Below the pieces are notes generated by a model. That model did not search any database and was not told where the DNA came from. It saw only the letters and a program-made list of their open reading frames with translations. Positions 27,001-34,702 of a DNA stretch of 37,034 nucleotides are shown in pieces. The stretch is from an uncultured Erysipelotrichaceae bacterium. GTDB taxonomy: Bacteria; Bacillota_I; Bacilli_A; Erysipelotrichales; Erysipelotrichaceae. Each line of letters starts with the position of its first letter. Within the stretch, counting starts at the first letter, position 1. Location of the stretch: NCBI GenBank assembly GCA_947167125.1, contig CAMVGT010000024.1, positions 1 through 37,034 on the forward strand, given 5' to 3'. The position numbers were made by a program, and so were the translations under genes.

Positions 27001-30000
27001 CTGCATCCCATGCGTTGTTGTTATCAGGAGAAATCATGAAGGAAATCACGTCATTGGCTTTGACATCCATCTCTTCGAAATTGAAATCGAAGATGTTGTC
27101 ATTACCGTCTCCCTGCTTCGCTTCAACCTTCTGCTTCAGAATCTGCTTGTCATTCTGATAAATGGTCAGTGTGATTCCGTCCGGCCAGGAAGGATTCGCG
27201 TCGTTGTGCGGGAACTTGGTATAGCTGCCGCCCAGATCAATCTTTCCTGCTTCCTTGACTACCCACTTGTAGATTGCGCTCATTTTGCCGCCGGTATGGA
27301 CGTAGTCTTTCTTCATTTCCAGACCCGGATCCTTAACGGACAGATATGCGCTGCCGTCATCGCTCTTCTTGGTTAACAGCTTTGCCTTTCCGACTGATGT
27401 ACCTTCCATGAAGTACCAGCCGTCTGTACCCTGATCGATTGATCCAAGATCTGCCAGAACTGTCTTGTTGTCATCGCCCGGCTTCAGATCAATCGTTGAT
27501 GTCGGTTCAATCACCACGGAGAGTCTGCCGCCGTCCCAAGCCCAGTTGCTGTCCTGACTGATCTGGAAGCTCAGCTTGTCACCGCGCTTGACGCTCATAT
27601 TTTCGAAACTGAAGTCAATGACATTGTCATTGCCGTCACCGCGTCTTACGGCGACTTTCTGCTTGTAAAGCAGCTGATTGTTGCGCCAGATCCGGACTGT
27701 TACACCATCCGGCCAGGAAGGATTGGCATCCTCCTGTCCCCATTTGGTATAAGTTCCGGAAATATCAATCCGTCCGTCTGCGCCGGGCAGCCACTGATAA
27801 ATCGGATCGAGATAGCCGCCTGTATGAACCATGTCCTTTTTCATGACAAGTCCTTCGGATCTTCTGGATTCATATCCGAGGCCGTCATCTGACTTCTTTG
27901 TCAGGACTTTTGCGTTGGAAGGCTCTGTTCCCTCAAGGAACCACCATCCGTCTGTTCCCTGCTGCATTGAGGACAGGTCATTGAGGACTGTGAGGTTGTC
28001 GTTATTGCCGACTGCGACTTTCGGTGTCTTGTTTGCGTCTTCGATGACGAAGAGGTAATTGCCGCCGTCATAAGCTGCGTTTTCACCCGGATCGACGATC
28101 ATGGTGATGCAGTCGCCCTTGTTTACGGGTACACCGTATACAGAGAGATCTCCGGTTACCACAGCGTCAGTGCGCGGTGCGAAGTACTGCTCTTTGAGGA
28201 CTGTGCCGTTCTTCATCAGAAGGACAGTGACTCCATCCGGCCAGGAAGGATTGGCATCCTCGTTCAGCAGCTTTTTGTAAATCAGATCAATGTTGACCAC
28301 GCCGGTTTCAGCCGCAACCCACTTAACATTGGCAGATTTGCCGTTGCCTGCAGGTACGATATAGTCCTTCTTGATCTCAACGCCGTCGCTTGTATAATAC
28401 TTTTCATTGTTTTCGCAGTTTTCGATATTCACTGCACAGAACGGATCTCTGTTGTAACCATACTGGTAATACCAGCCGTTGTATCCCTGTGTGCCGTTGA
28501 AATCATCGAGTGTGGATGCGAAGTTTGTTCTCTTTCCGCTGTAAGTTGCGGGAACGTTCTTTTCTGAATTGCCGACCAGGCCGCTCAGGCTGCTGATCGC
28601 AAATTCATACTTGCCTCCGTCATAAGCGTTGTTGTCGATACCGTTGACAACCATGGTGATGTAGTCACCCTGACGGACATTCAGGGAAGCGATGTCCAGA
28701 CGCTTGGTGACTTCCTGGTTTGTCAGAGGTTCAAATGTCTGACGGGCAAGAAGTGTATTGTTTGCATAGAGGGAAACCCTTGTGCCGTCCGGCCATGCAG
28801 GATTTTTATCCTCGTTCTTCATCTTTGTATAGGATGCGCGGATGGAGATTGTTCCGTTCTGGGCAACCTTCCACTTGATGACTGCAGAACTGTCATGTTC
28901 ACCGGTATTGACATAATCACGTTTGATTTCAAGCCAGTTGTCAGAGAAGTATCTGTCCTGAACAGAATCAAACGGTGCCATATTGCGGGCGTTGAACGGA
29001 TCATCGCCATAGCCGCTCTGGAAGATCCAGCCGTTGGAGCCCTGAGGACCGAAATCATCCTTGACATCAGCGAAGTTCTGACGGATATCACCCTTTTCGG
29101 TCACAACAGCAGATTCATCTGTTGTTCCGTTAATATCGATGATCGTGACATCCAGGGCACCGCCGTCATAGGAGGAGTTGCCTTCCGCGTCCACCATGAA
29201 ATACAGCATATCCAAAGGCGAGACTGCCATGGAAGGAATCCGTTCCTTGATCAGGATTTCTCCGGAATCAGGCACATCCACATGCTCATTGAAAAGCTCT
29301 GTATCATTCTTGAAGATCTTGACGCGGACCCCATCCGGGAAATCAGGCATGCCGTCGTTCTGCTCAAACTTTGTATAGCGCAGACGCACATCCACATATC
29401 CGCTCACCGCCGGGTTCCATGCCAGAACCGCATTATGGTTGAGAGACGGATGAATGAAGTCCTTCTTGATTGTCAGGGAAGGTGAAATCCGGTCGATATA
29501 TTCGCCGTCCTTCTCATGGGAAACAGGATGGCAGTCAGAAGGATCATTGCCATACATATACATCCAGCCGTTGGATCCCTGTTCGCCGAAATCTTCTGTG
29601 CTGTTGGCATTGTTATTTGTTCTGCCGGTATCAGGCAGAATGGTCTGTTTCTTGTTTACATCCGAAACAGCCACGTAGAGGCTGCCGCCGTCATATGCGT
29701 TGTTTGTATTCGGATTGACAACAAAGTAAAGGCTTTCCAGCTTTTTGACCTCGAGATCATTGAGCTCGATCAGAGCGAAGTTTTCCTCCGTTGTGCTGAT
29801 CGGAACATTCTCAAGCTTCTGCAGTTCCTTTCCCTTGTAGACAAGCAGCTGCACACCGTCCGGATAGGAAGGATTCGCGTCGCCGTTGACATTTTTCACA
29901 TATGCGACCGTGACGTTTACTTTGCCGTTCTGGGCTGCGCGCCATTCCAGAATCGGCGAAACGCCCTGTGCGGTATGGACAAAGTTGTTCTTGATCTCCA

Positions 30001-30403
30001 GGCCGTTTGCGCCGGTCTGGGTATATGCTTCACCATTGAAGCGTTCCATCCGGTGTGAACGGTCAGGCTTTTTGTAATCACCATAACGGTAGAACCAGCC
30101 GTTGGATCCCTGTGCACCGAAATCGATGACATTGAACGCGTTGTTTGTACGGTTCGGATCATCTTCAAAAGGAGGCTCGTCATCCGCTTTTGCGACAAAT
30201 GCATCCGGCCAGAATTTTTCAATGATTTCAGTTCCGCCCTCTTCGCCTTTTTTACTGCCGCTGCCGCCTGAGAACAGAGCAGCGCTGCCGATTGCACCTG
30301 CCAGCAGTACCAGCAAAGCCGCGATAGCACCCTTTCTGTGTTTTGCGAACAATGCCGCAATCAATGCGGCGATTCCCGCTTTCTTATTATTGTTTTCAGA
30401 CAT
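24098..30403 (-). CDS. Giant membrane-anchored surface protein with 11 lectin-like repeats and a SHIRT domain
   Basis: Its 2101 residues begin with a short cytosolic, basic stretch and one membrane segment (about 26-44), then run outside the cell. Eleven repeats of about 176 residues start near 84, 259, 440, 625, 800, 976, 1155, 1331, 1508, 1684 and 1937. Each has DFG.QGSNGWYY.YG, then KKDFVHPG, a KW...A..G.I core, DANPSWPDGV, and a closing NNAYDGG.L.V.I. The pattern resembles beta-sandwich glycan-binding modules found beside carbohydrate-active enzymes. Repeats 5-7 form a second subtype (DQGTDGWYFMEGT). Residues about 1855-1936 look like a SHIRT domain (GTWDFQGWD, ADVTFTGTW). There is no LPXTG motif or C-terminal membrane segment. 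It lies 23 bp after the GH32-like lipoprotein gene, so binding of the same glycan is inferred. Confidence 0.8.
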   Translation of the reverse strand: MSENNNKKAGIAALIAALFAKHRKGAIAALLVLLAGAIGSAALFSGGSGSKKGEEGGTEIIEKFWPDAFVAKADDEPPFEDDPNRTNNAFNVIDFGAQGSNGWFYRYGDYKKPDRSHRMERFNGEAYTQTGANGLEIKNNFVHTAQGVSPILEWRAAQNGKVNVTVAYVKNVNGDANPSYPDGVQLLVYKGKELQKLENVPISTTEENFALIELNDLEVKKLESLYFVVNPNTNNAYDGGSLYVAVSDVNKKQTILPDTGRTNNNANSTEDFGEQGSNGWMYMYGNDPSDCHPVSHEKDGEYIDRISPSLTIKKDFIHPSLNHNAVLAWNPAVSGYVDVRLRYTKFEQNDGMPDFPDGVRVKIFKNDTELFNEHVDVPDSGEILIKERIPSMAVSPLDMLYFMVDAEGNSSYDGGALDVTIIDINGTTDESAVVTEKGDIRQNFADVKDDFGPQGSNGWIFQSGYGDDPFNARNMAPFDSVQDRYFSDNWLEIKRDYVNTGEHDSSAVIKWKVAQNGTISIRASYTKMKNEDKNPAWPDGTRVSLYANNTLLARQTFEPLTNQEVTKRLDIASLNVRQGDYITMVVNGIDNNAYDGGKYEFAISSLSGLVGNSEKNVPATYSGKRTNFASTLDDFNGTQGYNGWYYQYGYNRDPFCAVNIENCENNEKYYTSDGVEIKKDYIVPAGNGKSANVKWVAAETGVVNIDLIYKKLLNEDANPSWPDGVTVLLMKNGTVLKEQYFAPRTDAVVTGDLSVYGVPVNKGDCITMIVDPGENAAYDGGNYLFVIEDANKTPKVAVGNNDNLTVLNDLSSMQQGTDGWWFLEGTEPSNAKVLTKKSDDGLGYESRRSEGLVMKKDMVHTGGYLDPIYQWLPGADGRIDISGTYTKWGQEDANPSWPDGVTVRIWRNNQLLYKQKVAVRRGDGNDNVIDFSFENMSVKRGDKLSFQISQDSNWAWDGGRLSVVIEPTSTIDLKPGDDNKTVLADLGSIDQGTDGWYFMEGTSVGKAKLLTKKSDDGSAYLSVKDPGLEMKKDYVHTGGKMSAIYKWVVKEAGKIDLGGSYTKFPHNDANPSWPDGITLTIYQNDKQILKQKVEAKQGDGNDNIFDFNFEEMDVKANDVISFMISPDNNNAWDAGRLSVVIEPTSTIDLKPGDDNKTVLADLASIDQGTDGWYFMEGTEVGKAKPLSKKSDDGSAYLSVRDAGLEMKKDYVHTGTKLSAIYKWVVKEAGKIDLTGNYTKFAHNDANPDWPDGVTLTIYQNDRQILKQKIEAKQGDGNDNVFDFSFKEMEVEANDVISFMISPDNNNAWDAGRLSVRIGNEEGEPEPYPADRTNNTVLAEDFGEPGSQGWYYGYSNWNGSVFTSILNKDGEKYAGENGLELKADFVHPGPDGDHSAAYKWVVAKDGTIKVEGEYTKAPNSDDANADGVTFRIALNGEEKVWRGDEIKAGGITEPKTVTFDETFEVKAGDTLVFAVNPEGNNAYDGGSLSVKISDAGEEEGEPEPYPADRTNNTVLAEDFGEPGSQGWYYGYSNWNGSVFTSILNKDGEKYAGENGLELKADFVHPGPDGDHSAAYKWVVAKDGTIKVEGEYTKAPNSDDANADGVTFRIALNGEEKVWRGDEIKAGGITEPKTVTFDETFEVKAGDTLVFAVNPEGNNAYDGGSLSVKISDAGEEGEPEPYPADRTNNTVLAEDFGEPGSQGWYYGYSNWNGSVFTSILNKDGEKYAGENGLELKADFVHPGPDGDHSAAYKWVVAKDGTIKVEGEYTKAPNSDDANADGVTFRIALNGEEKVWRGDEIKAGGITEPKTVTFDETFEVKAGDTLVFAVNPEGNNAYDGGSLSVKISEVKDEEPAAEYKVSYAYDQDYPQEVMDTLPTDDQIYADGAEVTAKQPSAVSVAGAVNSEEGTWDFQGWDAETKTVQAADVTFTGTWKFTASRTNNTVLKDDFSDTQGKNGWRYGMCDWDGKNFEELPYDAAENRYMNSGAKPELKPDFVEPGSGRNAAYKWTVARDGKIKLDGEYVKFANNEDPEANGTCFRIFINGSEKEWFGNDTQGNFAEERKIAFVREYDVKMGDEIMIAIDPDGNDSYDGGRLSLTISAIE
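24868..26413 (-). repeat. Three near-identical tandem DNA copies (528/531 bp) inside the giant gene
   Basis: Repeats 8, 9 and 10 start at 26413, 25882 and 25354 on the minus strand, with spacings of 531 and 528 bp; the difference is one Glu codon in the linker. The proteins are essentially identical and the DNA differs at only scattered positions, while the other repeats are strongly diverged. This indicates recent duplication or gene conversion and likely copy-number variation. Confidence 0.9.
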
Positions 30404-30426
30404 AGTATTAGCCCTTCCGCATGGTT

Positions 30427-31926
30427 TTACTGATAGAGATTGAAATGATCGAATCCCGCGGTTGAATTAATTCCGAACAGCTGCCAATTGCTTCCCTGTG
30501 AGGTGTACATTCTGGCTGTCAGCGCCACCTCGTCATCGACATACATCGTAACGACACCGGCGTCTGCGAAGATATTGATATGAATGGAATCGCGTCCGCT
30601 GAAATCAAAGTCAATATATGACTGCGGATCGTCATCCATCAGGCGTTCTGTGTTATAGAATTCGATTCTGTTTTCCGGAACATTGAACACATAGTTCAAT
30701 GCGCTGACATTGCTGAAGTCCGGTGCGAATCCGATTCCGAACTTATCATCATCCTCATACCCGGAAATATCCGCCTCAATCCGGCCGGCATTTTCAAAGG
30801 CATCAAACTGAACAAGTTCATATTCATCACCGGCAAACTTCCATCCGTCGTCCAGTTTAGTGACTGTATTTGTCATCACAGCCGGTTCTTCGCCGAGCTG
30901 ATGCGACATCTTCGCGATCACACTTTCATTGGCAACTGCGCTCAATGTGCCGTCACTTTCCTGCTTCAGCTGGTGTACCACCACATTTCCTGCCCAGTCA
31001 TACTCATTGGCGTCATCATGACCGACTTTTGTGCCGTTCCATCCGACACAGTAGAGATTTGTTCCGTCTGTTTCCAGTCTTCCTGCATAGAAACCGTTTC
31101 CGTCCACGGTGTCATGTTCAGGTTTGACAAACGGTCCGCTGATCGAATCGGAAATCCGGTAATGAACAACTCTGTCCGGCCACTGATCAGAGAATGTGAG
31201 ATACCATTTGTCCCCGAATCTGATCAGAGTCGGACACTCCATATTGGTTCCGTATCCGAGATCGTCCTTGAAGAAGATTCCTCCGTCTTCCCACTTGCTG
31301 AGATCTTTGGAGGTGTATTTGACAATGACGCCGGTTCCTTCCGAACGCGTGACCACAAGCATCCAGTACTGACTTTCTTCAGGAACATAGATCACGTACG
31401 GATCACGGAAATCCGTCTGGGAATACGCTTCCGCTGCCAGGAAGGTATCCTCCGGGATCTTTGTCCAGTCCAGCATATCCGGGCTTGTCGCATGCATGAT
31501 CGCTTCGGCCGGTGCACGGTGGTCATTGTGTCCGGTAAAAAATGCATGATACAGGCCATTATTATCTTTAATTACACAGCCGGTACCCAGCGCAATATCC
31601 TGGTCATCAGCCGTTTCGCCATAGGGAAGAACAATGCCCTTGTCCTCAAATGTGCAGTAGTCTTCCGTTGTAAGCAGTCCCCAGGGATGATAGCCGACTT
31701 TACCGTCGCGCAGATCAGCCAGATAAAAGATGTTCATCTTTCCGTCATCAAAAAACGGCATCGTGTCACCGATCAGAGCTGTCTCTGTTTTCGGAAAAAT
31801 CTGAACTGTCTCAGCCGCTTCTCCCTCTGCCGGTGCAGCGGAACTGTCAGGACTTTCCTGCTGTCCGCCGCATGCACACAGCAGGATCATACACGCAGCT
31901 CCGGCTAAAATTGAACGCTTCCTCAT
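30427..31926 (-). CDS. GH32-like (clan GH-J) five-bladed propeller lipoprotein, probable fructan hydrolase
   Basis: Its 499 residues start with a signal peptide and a lipobox ending at Cys19 (LLCAC), then a Ser/Ala/Glu linker. The propeller carries GH32 landmarks: IGDTMPFFDDG with Asp54 in the nucleophile region, FRDPYVI (Arg174-Asp175-Pro176) and MECPTLI (Glu230-Cys231, acid/base). The C-terminal 160 residues form the beta-sandwich typical of GH32, ending STAGFDHFNLYQ. The canonical WMNDPNG is replaced by GDTMPFFDDG, so the substrate (levan, inulin, sucrose or another sugar) is uncertain and GH43-like activity is possible. The SD is GGGAGGAG. It is co-directional with the giant repeat protein. 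Confidence 0.8.
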   Translation of the reverse strand: MRKRSILAGAACMILLCACGGQQESPDSSAAPAEGEAAETVQIFPKTETALIGDTMPFFDDGKMNIFYLADLRDGKVGYHPWGLLTTEDYCTFEDKGIVLPYGETADDQDIALGTGCVIKDNNGLYHAFFTGHNDHRAPAEAIMHATSPDMLDWTKIPEDTFLAAEAYSQTDFRDPYVIYVPEESQYWMLVVTRSEGTGVIVKYTSKDLSKWEDGGIFFKDDLGYGTNMECPTLIRFGDKWYLTFSDQWPDRVVHYRISDSISGPFVKPEHDTVDGNGFYAGRLETDGTNLYCVGWNGTKVGHDDANEYDWAGNVVVHQLKQESDGTLSAVANESVIAKMSHQLGEEPAVMTNTVTKLDDGWKFAGDEYELVQFDAFENAGRIEADISGYEDDDKFGIGFAPDFSNVSALNYVFNVPENRIEFYNTERLMDDDPQSYIDFDFSGRDSIHINIFADAGVVTMYVDDEVALTARMYTSQGSNWQLFGINSTAGFDHFNLYQ

Positions 31927-31975
31927 AAATCTCCTCCCAATAAAATGATGTGATACGATTATGAAATCTTACATT

Positions 31976-32021
31976 TGCGCAATTTACGCACTAATACCCC
32001 CAATATCTGTGCATTTGCACA
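31976..32021. promoter_or_regulatory. Two related palindromic operators upstream of the GH32-like gene
   Basis: TGTGCATTTGCACA (32008-32021) is a palindrome with perfect 6-nt arms. TGCGCAATTTACGCA (31976-31990) has related arms. Both lie in the leader between a candidate promoter at 32047-32075 and the GH32 start, where a sugar-responsive repressor could block transcription. No regulator gene is adjacent. A CATAAT hexamer closer to the gene could be an alternative -10. Confidence 0.5.
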
Positions 32022-32046
32022 TTTATCATAATCAATTTTGGACATA

Positions 32047-32075
32047 TTTTTATAAAGAAATAACATCAACAGCAA
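32047..32075 (-). promoter_or_regulatory. Candidate promoter of the GH32-giant protein operon
   Basis: The minus strand reads -35 TTGCTG (32075-32070), 17 nt, -10 TAAAAA (32052-32047). The match is moderate. The implied leader is about 115 nt and spans both palindromes. Confidence 0.35.
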
Positions 32076-32280
32076 TATTTTTTATCCAAAAAAACACCCG
32101 AAGCCATGCAAACATGAGATTTTTTTCAGAAATCACGAATAAACCGCAGTGACAATCGTCTGTACCGGCCATACTGCGGTGTAATTTTCTCTTTTCACTG
32201 CATCTGTACAGACACTGTCTGCCGGATTTTCTGAAATGTTTCCCTTATGCATGAGAGTTCTGTGCAGAGTCCGTTATAAA
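32076..32280. other. Non-coding stretch with one perfect inverted repeat
   Basis: No gene was recognised here. ACCGCAGT (32143-32150) and ACTGCGGT (32173-32180) form an 8-bp stem with a 22-nt loop, without a clear U-tract on either side. The rest is AT-rich on the left and unremarkable. Confidence 0.35.
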
Positions 32281-32308
32281 AGCCGGCAGTAAGATCCGGC
32301 TGCCGGCT
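32277..32308 (-). terminator. Hairpin downstream of the SDR gene
   Basis: AGCCGGCAG (32281-32289) pairs with CTGCCGGCT (32300-32308). Read leftward it is followed by TTTATAA, a short U-tract. It lies about 65 bp past the SDR stop and probably ends that transcript. Confidence 0.55.
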
Positions 32309-32374
32309 TGTGTAAGTATTGTGCTCTTTTGCAAAAAACGGCTGACTCTGCCGCCTGTGATATGACAGCGGAAG

Positions 32375-33139
32375 TCACCGTTTTGTTTTCTTCTTCAGGC
32401 TTTTCAGTTTTGACCGTTTCACATAGGCAATCCTGACTGACAGCGGCAGCCATCTTACAAGATTGTTGATCCATCCCGGCACAATCACTGTCCTGCCTTT
32501 CCGAATCTTTTCATATGCGATCCGTGCGGTTTTTTCCGCGCTCATGATAAAGCGCGGTTTCTTTCCGCCGGACTTCATGTAAAAGTACGTATCCACCGGG
32601 CCGGGGCACAGACAGCACACATGCACGCCGGTATCTTTTGTTTCTTCCGCCAGTGCTTTTGTATAATTCAGCACAAATGCCTTCGATGCGTAATAGCCTG
32701 CGATATACGGACCCGGCTGAAAGGCTCCTGTGCTTGCCACATTGACGATCGTCCCTTCACCCCGCTGAATGAAATCATTCAGAAACAGCTTGGTCAGGCC
32801 CAGCAGGGCCTCATCGTTCAGACGGACCATGGTCTCTTCGGCTTCCAGCGGTATTTCCCAGCTTTTTCCGGTAAAGCCGATGCCGGCGTTGTTGATGAGA
32901 GTATCAATGTGCCGGTCTTTGACCTGCTCATAAAGCGTCTTTGCCGCATTGCGTTCAGAAAGATCCAGCGAGATGGTTTCGCAGCGCACATGATAAAGCT
33001 TCTGCACCTCATGTTTCGCATCATGCAGTTTTATTCTGTCTCTGGCGCAGAGAATCAGCTCATTTCCCGCTGCCGCATACAATTTTGCAAGTTCCAGGCC
33101 GATCCCTTCCGATCCGCCGGTAATCAAAACAGCACTCAT
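32375..33139 (-). CDS. Short-chain dehydrogenase/reductase (SDR family)
   Basis: This 254-residue Rossmann oxidoreductase has the NAD(P) loop TGGSEGIG (7-14), NNAGIG (83-88), Ser136 and the catalytic pair Tyr149/Lys153 (YYASK), plus the PGPVDT block after the active site. The basic C-terminus (KRSKLKSLKKKTKR) and the absence of a substrate signature leave the substrate unknown; the layout fits classical SDRs of the YqjQ/DltE-like type. No SD precedes the ATG at 33139, but a TATACT -10 ends 6 nt upstream, again suggesting a leaderless transcript. It is divergent from the RNA-rich intergenic region. Confidence 0.88.
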   Translation of the reverse strand: MSAVLITGGSEGIGLELAKLYAAAGNELILCARDRIKLHDAKHEVQKLYHVRCETISLDLSERNAAKTLYEQVKDRHIDTLINNAGIGFTGKSWEIPLEAEETMVRLNDEALLGLTKLFLNDFIQRGEGTIVNVASTGAFQPGPYIAGYYASKAFVLNYTKALAEETKDTGVHVCCLCPGPVDTYFYMKSGGKKPRFIMSAEKTARIAYEKIRKGRTVIVPGWINNLVRWLPLSVRIAYVKRSKLKSLKKKTKR

Positions 33140-33145
33140 ACAGCA

Positions 33146-33151
33146 AGTATA
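33146..33151 (-). promoter_or_regulatory. -10 element directly before the SDR start
   Basis: The minus strand reads TATACT, then 6 nt, then ATG. A good -35 is not visible, so the call rests on the -10 and the lack of an SD. Confidence 0.4.
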
Positions 33152-33255
33152 GCATTTTACCTGAAACTGAATTCTGTGATTGCATCACATATTTGTTCAG
33201 ATAATGTTCACAGAACGTTCCCGATTCTTTTACATTTCTCCGATATACTTGCACA

Positions 33256-33412
33256 TGTAAACAGATAGGAGCTGCTTACACAGCCCATGGAGCAGGGCTG
33301 AAATGAACTCAATGGATTTCCCCCTTCCATTAACCCTTGACATGCTTTACTCCTGAATGCAGAAATACCGCCGTACCTCCTTCCCCCTGAGGCTGTACAT
33401 GGCGGATTTTTG
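33256..33412 (+). ncRNA. Putative structured small RNA with two identical C-rich loop motifs
   Basis: A -10 TATACT (33244-33249) predicts a start near 33256. Downstream are hairpin CAGCCC/GGGCTG (33281-33300), hairpin AATGGA/TCCATT (33311-33331) with a TTTCCCCCT loop, and a terminator (CCGCC, GTAC and CTC at 33368-33379 pairing with GAG, GTAC and GGCGG at 33389-33405) followed by TTTTT. TTCCCCCT occurs in both loops (33318-33325, 33381-33388). The 5' CATGTAAACAG can alternatively pair with the 3' CTGTACATG, a closing stem reminiscent of 6S RNA. No open reading frame with start signals lies in it. An SD-targeting regulatory RNA or a divergent 6S RNA are the main alternatives. Confidence 0.5.
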
Positions 33413-33487
33413 TATTTATGCGTATGGTTTCACATATTATTTCACGAGATTCTCATCATCCTTCCGCAAAGATTTTACAATCGGACG

Positions 33488-33650
33488 CTATCATACGCGT
33501 GTAAGCTGACAGCGGGCTTACATAACTGCTTCCAATGCAGCGAATATAAGAATTTTGATTCATATGAATTTCCTTTTCTAACCTTTCCTATATAAGCAGA
33601 CTCCTTAAGGAAGCAGAATACACCGGGCGCATCATCCGGTGTATTTTTGT
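33488..33650 (+). promoter_or_regulatory. Putative leader or second small RNA before ldcA, with alternative stems and a terminator
   Basis: Hairpin TGTAAGC/GCTTACA lies near 33500-33524. CTGCTTCC (33526-33533) can pair locally with GCAG (33537-33540) or over its full 8 bp with GGAAGCAG (33609-33616). The latter abuts a 10-bp terminator, AATACACCGG/CCGGTGTATT (33617-33645), with TTTTG. ATTCATATGAAT (33558-33569) is a palindrome. A -10 TACAAT at 33476-33481 could start it. This could be an attenuated leader or a separate structured RNA. Confidence 0.4.
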
Positions 33651-33651
33651 T

Positions 33652-33657
33652 TATAAT
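33652..33657 (+). promoter_or_regulatory. -10 element of ldcA
   Basis: A perfect TATAAT lies just after the terminator T-tract and predicts a leader of about 13 nt containing GGAGG. The -35 region falls in the terminator stem and is weak. Confidence 0.45.
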
Positions 33658-33676
33658 AAGTGCGGAGGAACTGACC

Positions 33677-34660
33677 ATGATCTATCCTGAATTCCTGAAA
33701 AAAGGAGATACGATCGGCATCTGCGCACCGAGTGCCGGTGTCGGAAGAAAGCTTGAAGATTTTGACCGCTCCCTTGCGGTATTAAAAAAGAAAGGATGGC
33801 AGATCAAAGAAACAGCATCTGTCCGTCTGAATGACCAGAGAGGCGGAGATGCGCAGACGCGCGGAAAAGAACTGACACAGCTGTTTGAAGATGAAAGCGT
33901 CACAATGGTGATGGCAGCTGCCGGCGGAGATTTTCTGAATGAGATGCTGGAATATGCCGGATGGAATGCCATGAAGAAACATCCGAAATGGCTGATGGGC
34001 GCTTCCGATCCCACCGGACTGCTGTTTCCGTATACAACCCTGTATGATGTCGCGACAATCTATGGCGCAAATGCAGGTTCCTATGATATTGAACCTCTGC
34101 CCAAATATCTGAAAAACAATATGGATATCATTTCCGGAAAGGAAATTGTACAGACCAGTTTCAGCCGCTATATGAAAGCACCCGGTTTCCTTGCCGAAAA
34201 GATTGAATTCGACACACCGGTCAGATGGAAATCCACTGCCGGAGATATCCATGTGCAGGGACGCTGCATCGGCGGCTGCATCGACGTTCTGAAAGACCTG
34301 ATCGGCACAAAATTTGACGGCGCGAAGAAGTTCGTAAAGAAGTATCAGGATGACGGCATCATCTGGTATTTCGACAATTTCTCGCAGAGCGCGGAAGTCT
34401 TCTACCGCACCCTTGTGCAGATGAAATATGCCGGATGGTTTGAGCATACAAAAGCCGTGATTGTCGGAAGGGTTCTGTTTGAATCATCAGAAACAGGCAT
34501 GTCCTATGAAGACGGAATCAGGATGGCGCTGGAAGGAATTCCGGTTCTCTATCAGGCGGATGTCGGACACACGATTCCTTCGATGACAATGATCAACGGC
34601 GCTTTGCTGGATCTTGAATTCAGAGGCAGAAAAGCCGCTCGCAAATTTATATTAAAGTGA
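33677..34660 (+). CDS. S66 family peptidase (LD-carboxypeptidase/MccF-like)
   Basis: Family members are serine LD-carboxypeptidases that trim tetrapeptide stems in murein recycling, or MccF-type enzymes that cleave microcin C-like toxins. The 327-residue protein has nucleophile Ser110 in GASDPTG, the GGCIDVL block near 215-220, a glutamate in SQSAEVFYRTL (about 237) and a histidine in VGHTIPSMT (about 296), completing the Ser-Glu-His triad. There is no signal peptide, so it is cytosolic. The GASDPTGLLFPYTTLYD pattern and overall length look more MccF-like than classical LdcA. The ATG at 33677 follows GGAGG. It is monocistronic, with the tRNA gene 42 bp downstream. Confidence 0.88.
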   Translation: MIYPEFLKKGDTIGICAPSAGVGRKLEDFDRSLAVLKKKGWQIKETASVRLNDQRGGDAQTRGKELTQLFEDESVTMVMAAAGGDFLNEMLEYAGWNAMKKHPKWLMGASDPTGLLFPYTTLYDVATIYGANAGSYDIEPLPKYLKNNMDIISGKEIVQTSFSRYMKAPGFLAEKIEFDTPVRWKSTAGDIHVQGRCIGGCIDVLKDLIGTKFDGAKKFVKKYQDDGIIWYFDNFSQSAEVFYRTLVQMKYAGWFEHTKAVIVGRVLFESSETGMSYEDGIRMALEGIPVLYQADVGHTIPSMTMINGALLDLEFRGRKAARKFILK

Positions 34661-34672
34661 TGCATTTTTAAA

Positions 34673-34698
34673 GGAACGTGATACAATAGTCATGTTCC
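34673..34698 (+). promoter_or_regulatory. Extended -10 promoter of tRNA-Ala inside an inverted repeat
   Basis: TGaTACAAT (34679-34687) is an extended -10 lying in the loop of GGAACGTG (34673-34680)/CATGTTCC (34691-34698). The repeat has no T-tract, so it is not an obvious ldcA terminator, though it may slow read-through. Confidence 0.5.
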
Positions 34699-34702
34699 GT
34701 TT

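Noticed and set aside
30901-31908. 335-codon plus-strand frame opposite the GH32-like gene
   Set aside because: Shadow of the real gene; no initiation signals and implausible composition.
33337-33342. Perfect TTGACA -35 in the small RNA region
   Set aside because: No -10 at 16-19 nt downstream on that strand; it lies inside the predicted RNA.
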